DNA from: JABMOV01 sp964654545
GTDB lineage: Bacteria; Fidelibacterota; Marinisomatia; Marinisomatales; JABMOV01
Length of the DNA: 64,000 bases
Reading direction: 5' to 3'
Assembly: GCA_964654545.1 (NCBI GenBank)
Contig: CAZZIU010000006.1
Span: forward strand, 65,526-129,525
The position numbers and the translations under genes were made by a program. Positions 61,487-64,000 of this stretch are shown in pieces (within the stretch, counting starts at the first letter, position 1; each line of letters opens with the position of its first letter). Under the pieces are notes generated by a model that saw only the letters and a program-made list of their open reading frames with translations, did not search any database and was not told the origin of the DNA.

Positions 61487-64000
61487 AGTATCCCTAAAAA
61501 TAAATAGCCAACTTCATCGGGTATCAGTGGATACCAATGAAACCCTCCTGGATACCCTGCGGGACCGACTACATTTATTCGGGGCAAAACGGGGTTGTGA
61601 TACGGGTGATTGTGGTGCCTGTACAGTTCTAATGAATGGGAAAGTGGTCAATGCCTGTCTGGTGCTCACGGTAGAAGCATCTGATACACGGATACAGACG
61701 GTTGAAGGTGTATCACACGACATTCAGAATACCTATGTGGAGAATGGCTCCTTTCAGTGTGGCTATTGCGCCCCGGGCGTTGTACTCAATTCCGTATCAA
61801 TGCTGGAAGCGAATTCCCATCCTGATGATAAGACGATTCGCACTTCTATGGAGGGACATTTGTGCCGCTGCACCGGATACAGTCGAATATTGAAGGCATT
61901 GAAAAATGAAAAAAATGTGGATGAACCGGAATCGGGGTATTCGGTAGTAGGTAAACCTGTTCCCCGTAAGGATATTGCTGATAAAATTCGGGGGAAAGCC
62001 CGGTTTACTGCCGATCTTTATTTCCCGGAAATGGTATACGGAGCCCTGGTTACAAGTCCTCACCCGCATGCAAAAATTTTATCCATTGACACAGAAACTG
62101 CAGAAAATGAAGAAGGTCTGCTCCTGGTACTGACCCCTGATATGGTTCCAGACACATTGTACGGTGTATCACCGGCCCGCTACGATGAAACTATTCTGGC
62201 AAAAGGTGTTGTTCGCCATAAGGGCGAACCGGTAGCGGCAGTATTCGCTACCGATCGCCGAATAGCTGAGCTTGCTGCTTCGAAAGTCCATGTGGAGTAC
62301 GAACCGCTTCCAGGAGTGTATACCATTGATGAAGCATTGGCACCTGGTGCACCACAAATCCATGCCAGTTATCCAGGCAATATCAATACGGAAATACATC
62401 AGAATTTTGGTGATCTGGAAAAAATATATTCTGAAGCAGATTACGTTCGTGAAGACGTATTTCAGGGACAGCGATCCCATCAAGCTTATCTGGAGCCCCC
62501 AGCTGCACTGGCCATGGAAGAAGGTGATTTGATTAACGTGTGGACGTCCAACCAAAATCCCCATTTGGTACAGGTACAGTTAGCGCGTGTTTTTGAAATT
62601 CCCAAGAGCCGGTTACGCGTAATGACACCGGCAATTGGCGGTGGGTTTGGTGGAAAAGCGGAAACAACAAAACTGGAATTTTTATCGGTAATCGCAGCAC
62701 GAAAACTTCATCGCCCGGTCTTAATGACCATGGATCGGAAACAAGCATTTGAGCACGGTCGTGGGCGACATGCCCAGACTATAAAATTTACATCTGCCTT
62801 CAAAAAAGACGGTACCTTGTTGGGAACTCATCAGGAAGTTTTACTCGATGGGGGAGCATACACCAGTTACGGAATCATTACGGCGTATTACAGCGGTAAT
62901 CTGTTGCCAATTCTTTACAAAATGGATGCTTTCAAATTTGATGCATTAAGAGTGATTACCAACCTGCCAACCTGTGGAGCAATGAGAGGAAACGGTACGC
63001 CGCAACCACGTTTTGCCTTTGAATCTCATCTGGATATGGCGGCAAAGGAATTGGGGATGTCCCCCATACGAATACGCGATAAGAATCTGGTGGAAAAGGA
63101 TTACCTCACGCTCAATGATCTGCAAATTACCAGTTGTGAACTGAAAGCGTGTTTGGATAAAGCAGTGGAGGCAACCGATTTTGACAAGAAATGTGGAAAA
63201 CTGCCTTTTGGAAAAGGGGTTGGAATTAGTCTGGGTAGTTTTGTGAGCGGAGCAGGATATCCCATTATTCGCGGGGATTATCCTCAGTCGGCGTGTAGTA
63301 TCCGAGTGGGAGAGGATGGCGAGAAAGTATTTTTGTATGCAGGTACCTCAGAAATTGGTCAGGGTTCGGATACAGTGTTATGTCAAATGGTGGCAGAAGA
63401 ATTAGGATTGGATTATCAAAGGGTAACCATATTACATGCGGATTCTGCCGTTACGCCAACGGATTTAGGTTCGTATGCTTCACGGGTTACCTTTATGGCC
63501 GGAAATGCAGCAGTGGATGCTGCCAAAAAAATTAAGTCTCAGCTTGGTGAATTCTGGATCGAAAAGCACGGCAATCCAGCGCATCAGTTGTCTTTTTCAA
63601 GAAACAACATTTCGGACGGAGATCGCACGCTTTCTTTTAGTGAAATGGCTACCAAATATTTCCGGAAAAGAGGACCTCTGATTGCCAGCGGTATGTACAA
63701 TACACCAAAATTAGGAGGCAATTATAAGGGAGCAACCGTGGGCACGTCGCCGGCTTATAGTTTTGGCGCCATGGTGGCGGAAGTTGATGTGGATCCGGAA
63801 ACGGGAGCTGTAACGGTGGAAAAAGTAACAGCTGTGCACGATTCGGGAACGGTGATAAATCCGGTTACGCTGGCGGGACAGGTTGAAGGATCAATCGTGA
63901 TGGGGCTGGGAGAAACACTGATGGAGAATATCGAGCATGAAAATGGGCAGCTGCGGAATCCCAATTTTCATGATTACCTGATCCCAACCATTGCAGATGT
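61479..64000 (+). CDS. Fused [2Fe-2S]–molybdenum subunit, 4-hydroxybenzoyl-CoA reductase-like (runs off the window)
   Basis: The frame is open from ATG 61479 to the window end, 840 residues without a stop. Residues 1-150 form the [2Fe-2S] subunit, with Cys40, Cys45, Cys48 and Cys60 (KRGCDTGDCGACTV, VNACL) and QCGYCAPGV plus LCRCTGY. A Mo subunit follows in the same chain, starting GYSVVGKPVPRKD. IGGGFGGKAETTKLEF is the pterin loop. YTSYGIITAYYSG, NLPTCGAMRGNGTPQPR, GKGVGISLGSFVSGAG and ADSAVTPTDLGSYASRVTFM follow the HcrA subunit of 4-hydroxybenzoyl-CoA reductase block by block. HBCR removes the para-hydroxyl of 4-hydroxybenzoyl-CoA to give benzoyl-CoA, the substrate of the Bcr enzyme upstream. 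In known HBCRs the two parts are separate proteins. The catalytic Glu near the C terminus lies beyond the window. Confidence 0.82.
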   Translation, partial: MPEVSLKINSQLHRVSVDTNETLLDTLRDRLHLFGAKRGCDTGDCGACTVLMNGKVVNACLVLTVEASDTRIQTVEGVSHDIQNTYVENGSFQCGYCAPGVVLNSVSMLEANSHPDDKTIRTSMEGHLCRCTGYSRILKALKNEKNVDEPESGYSVVGKPVPRKDIADKIRGKARFTADLYFPEMVYGALVTSPHPHAKILSIDTETAENEEGLLLVLTPDMVPDTLYGVSPARYDETILAKGVVRHKGEPVAAVFATDRRIAELAASKVHVEYEPLPGVYTIDEALAPGAPQIHASYPGNINTEIHQNFGDLEKIYSEADYVREDVFQGQRSHQAYLEPPAALAMEEGDLINVWTSNQNPHLVQVQLARVFEIPKSRLRVMTPAIGGGFGGKAETTKLEFLSVIAARKLHRPVLMTMDRKQAFEHGRGRHAQTIKFTSAFKKDGTLLGTHQEVLLDGGAYTSYGIITAYYSGNLLPILYKMDAFKFDALRVITNLPTCGAMRGNGTPQPRFAFESHLDMAAKELGMSPIRIRDKNLVEKDYLTLNDLQITSCELKACLDKAVEATDFDKKCGKLPFGKGVGISLGSFVSGAGYPIIRGDYPQSACSIRVGEDGEKVFLYAGTSEIGQGSDTVLCQMVAEELGLDYQRVTILHADSAVTPTDLGSYASRVTFMAGNAAVDAAKKIKSQLGEFWIEKHGNPAHQLSFSRNNISDGDRTLSFSEMATKYFRKRGPLIASGMYNTPKLGGNYKGATVGTSPAYSFGAMVAEVDVDPETGAVTVEKVTAVHDSGTVINPVTLAGQVEGSIVMGLGETLMENIEHENGQLRNPNFHDYLIPTIAD

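Noticed and set aside
1..64000. tRNA, rRNA, CRISPR arrays, insertion sequences or prophage
   Set aside because: No tRNA cloverleaf, rRNA block, regular direct repeats, transposase or integrase motif was seen on either strand; short or divergent examples could be missed by eye.

Overview
The window is a bacterial scaffold of about 64 kb, densely packed with operons, and reads as an uncultivated member of the FCB superphylum. The evidence is C-terminal sorting-type domains with a YPNPFN signature on secreted enzymes, a PorV/PorQ-like outer-membrane protein, and AT-leaning Gram-negative genes with short intergenic spaces. Neomarinimicrobiota, Calditrichota or a relative would fit, but nothing here fixes the phylum. 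There are two runs of exactly 100 N. The first (14037-14136) is flanked by an identical 55-base overlap and interrupts a single kinase gene artificially. The second (17692-17791) is a scaffold join, so linkage between the left 17.7 kb and the right 46 kb depends on scaffolding.

Left part (1-17691). A type IX secretion-like group (cargo protein tail, PorV-like protein, SurA-like lipoprotein) runs into a beta-glucan locus. It holds three GH16 enzymes, one a circularly permuted lichenase of the Fibrobacter kind, then a clan GH-A lipoprotein and a sodium:solute symporter. A 1692-residue hybrid histidine kinase lies convergent to it. Next to the kinase are a decayed kinase paralogue, a small frameshifted gene and a truncated gene at the contig end.

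Middle part (17792-42270). This is a large purine/urate catabolism locus of the selenium-dependent molybdenum hydroxylase type, arranged as two divergent operons. The leftward operon carries hyuA (cut by the gap), an XdhC-like gene, yqeB, a mocA-like gene and yqeC. The rightward operon carries ade, a xanthine dehydrogenase Mo subunit, ssnA, ygeY, ygeW, two fold-II PLP enzymes, separate [2Fe-2S] and FAD subunits, ygfK, an 8-oxoguanine deaminase-like gene, ygfM and a split xdhD. Together these would deaminate adenine, oxidise hypoxanthine and xanthine, then reduce and dismantle the urate ring to carbamoyl and amino-acid fragments.

Bridge (42263-45745). An AAC(6')-like acetyltransferase, a membrane-anchored AraC regulator, an alpha/beta hydrolase lipoprotein and a probable outer-membrane protein.

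Right part (45860-64000). An anaerobic aromatic degradation operon follows a MarR regulator and a strong inverted repeat. It encodes an ATP-dependent class I benzoyl-CoA reductase (bcrCBAD), an AMP-forming acyl-CoA ligase, and an extra HgdB-like subunit with its own activator ATPase and a ketopantoate-reductase-like protein. It continues with Had, Oah and Dch, an SDR, a thiolase, and a 4-hydroxybenzoyl-CoA reductase-like enzyme whose [2Fe-2S] and Mo subunits are fused and which runs off the window end. The genes are enough to take benzoyl-CoA (and probably 4-hydroxybenzoyl-CoA) to glutaryl-CoA-level products.
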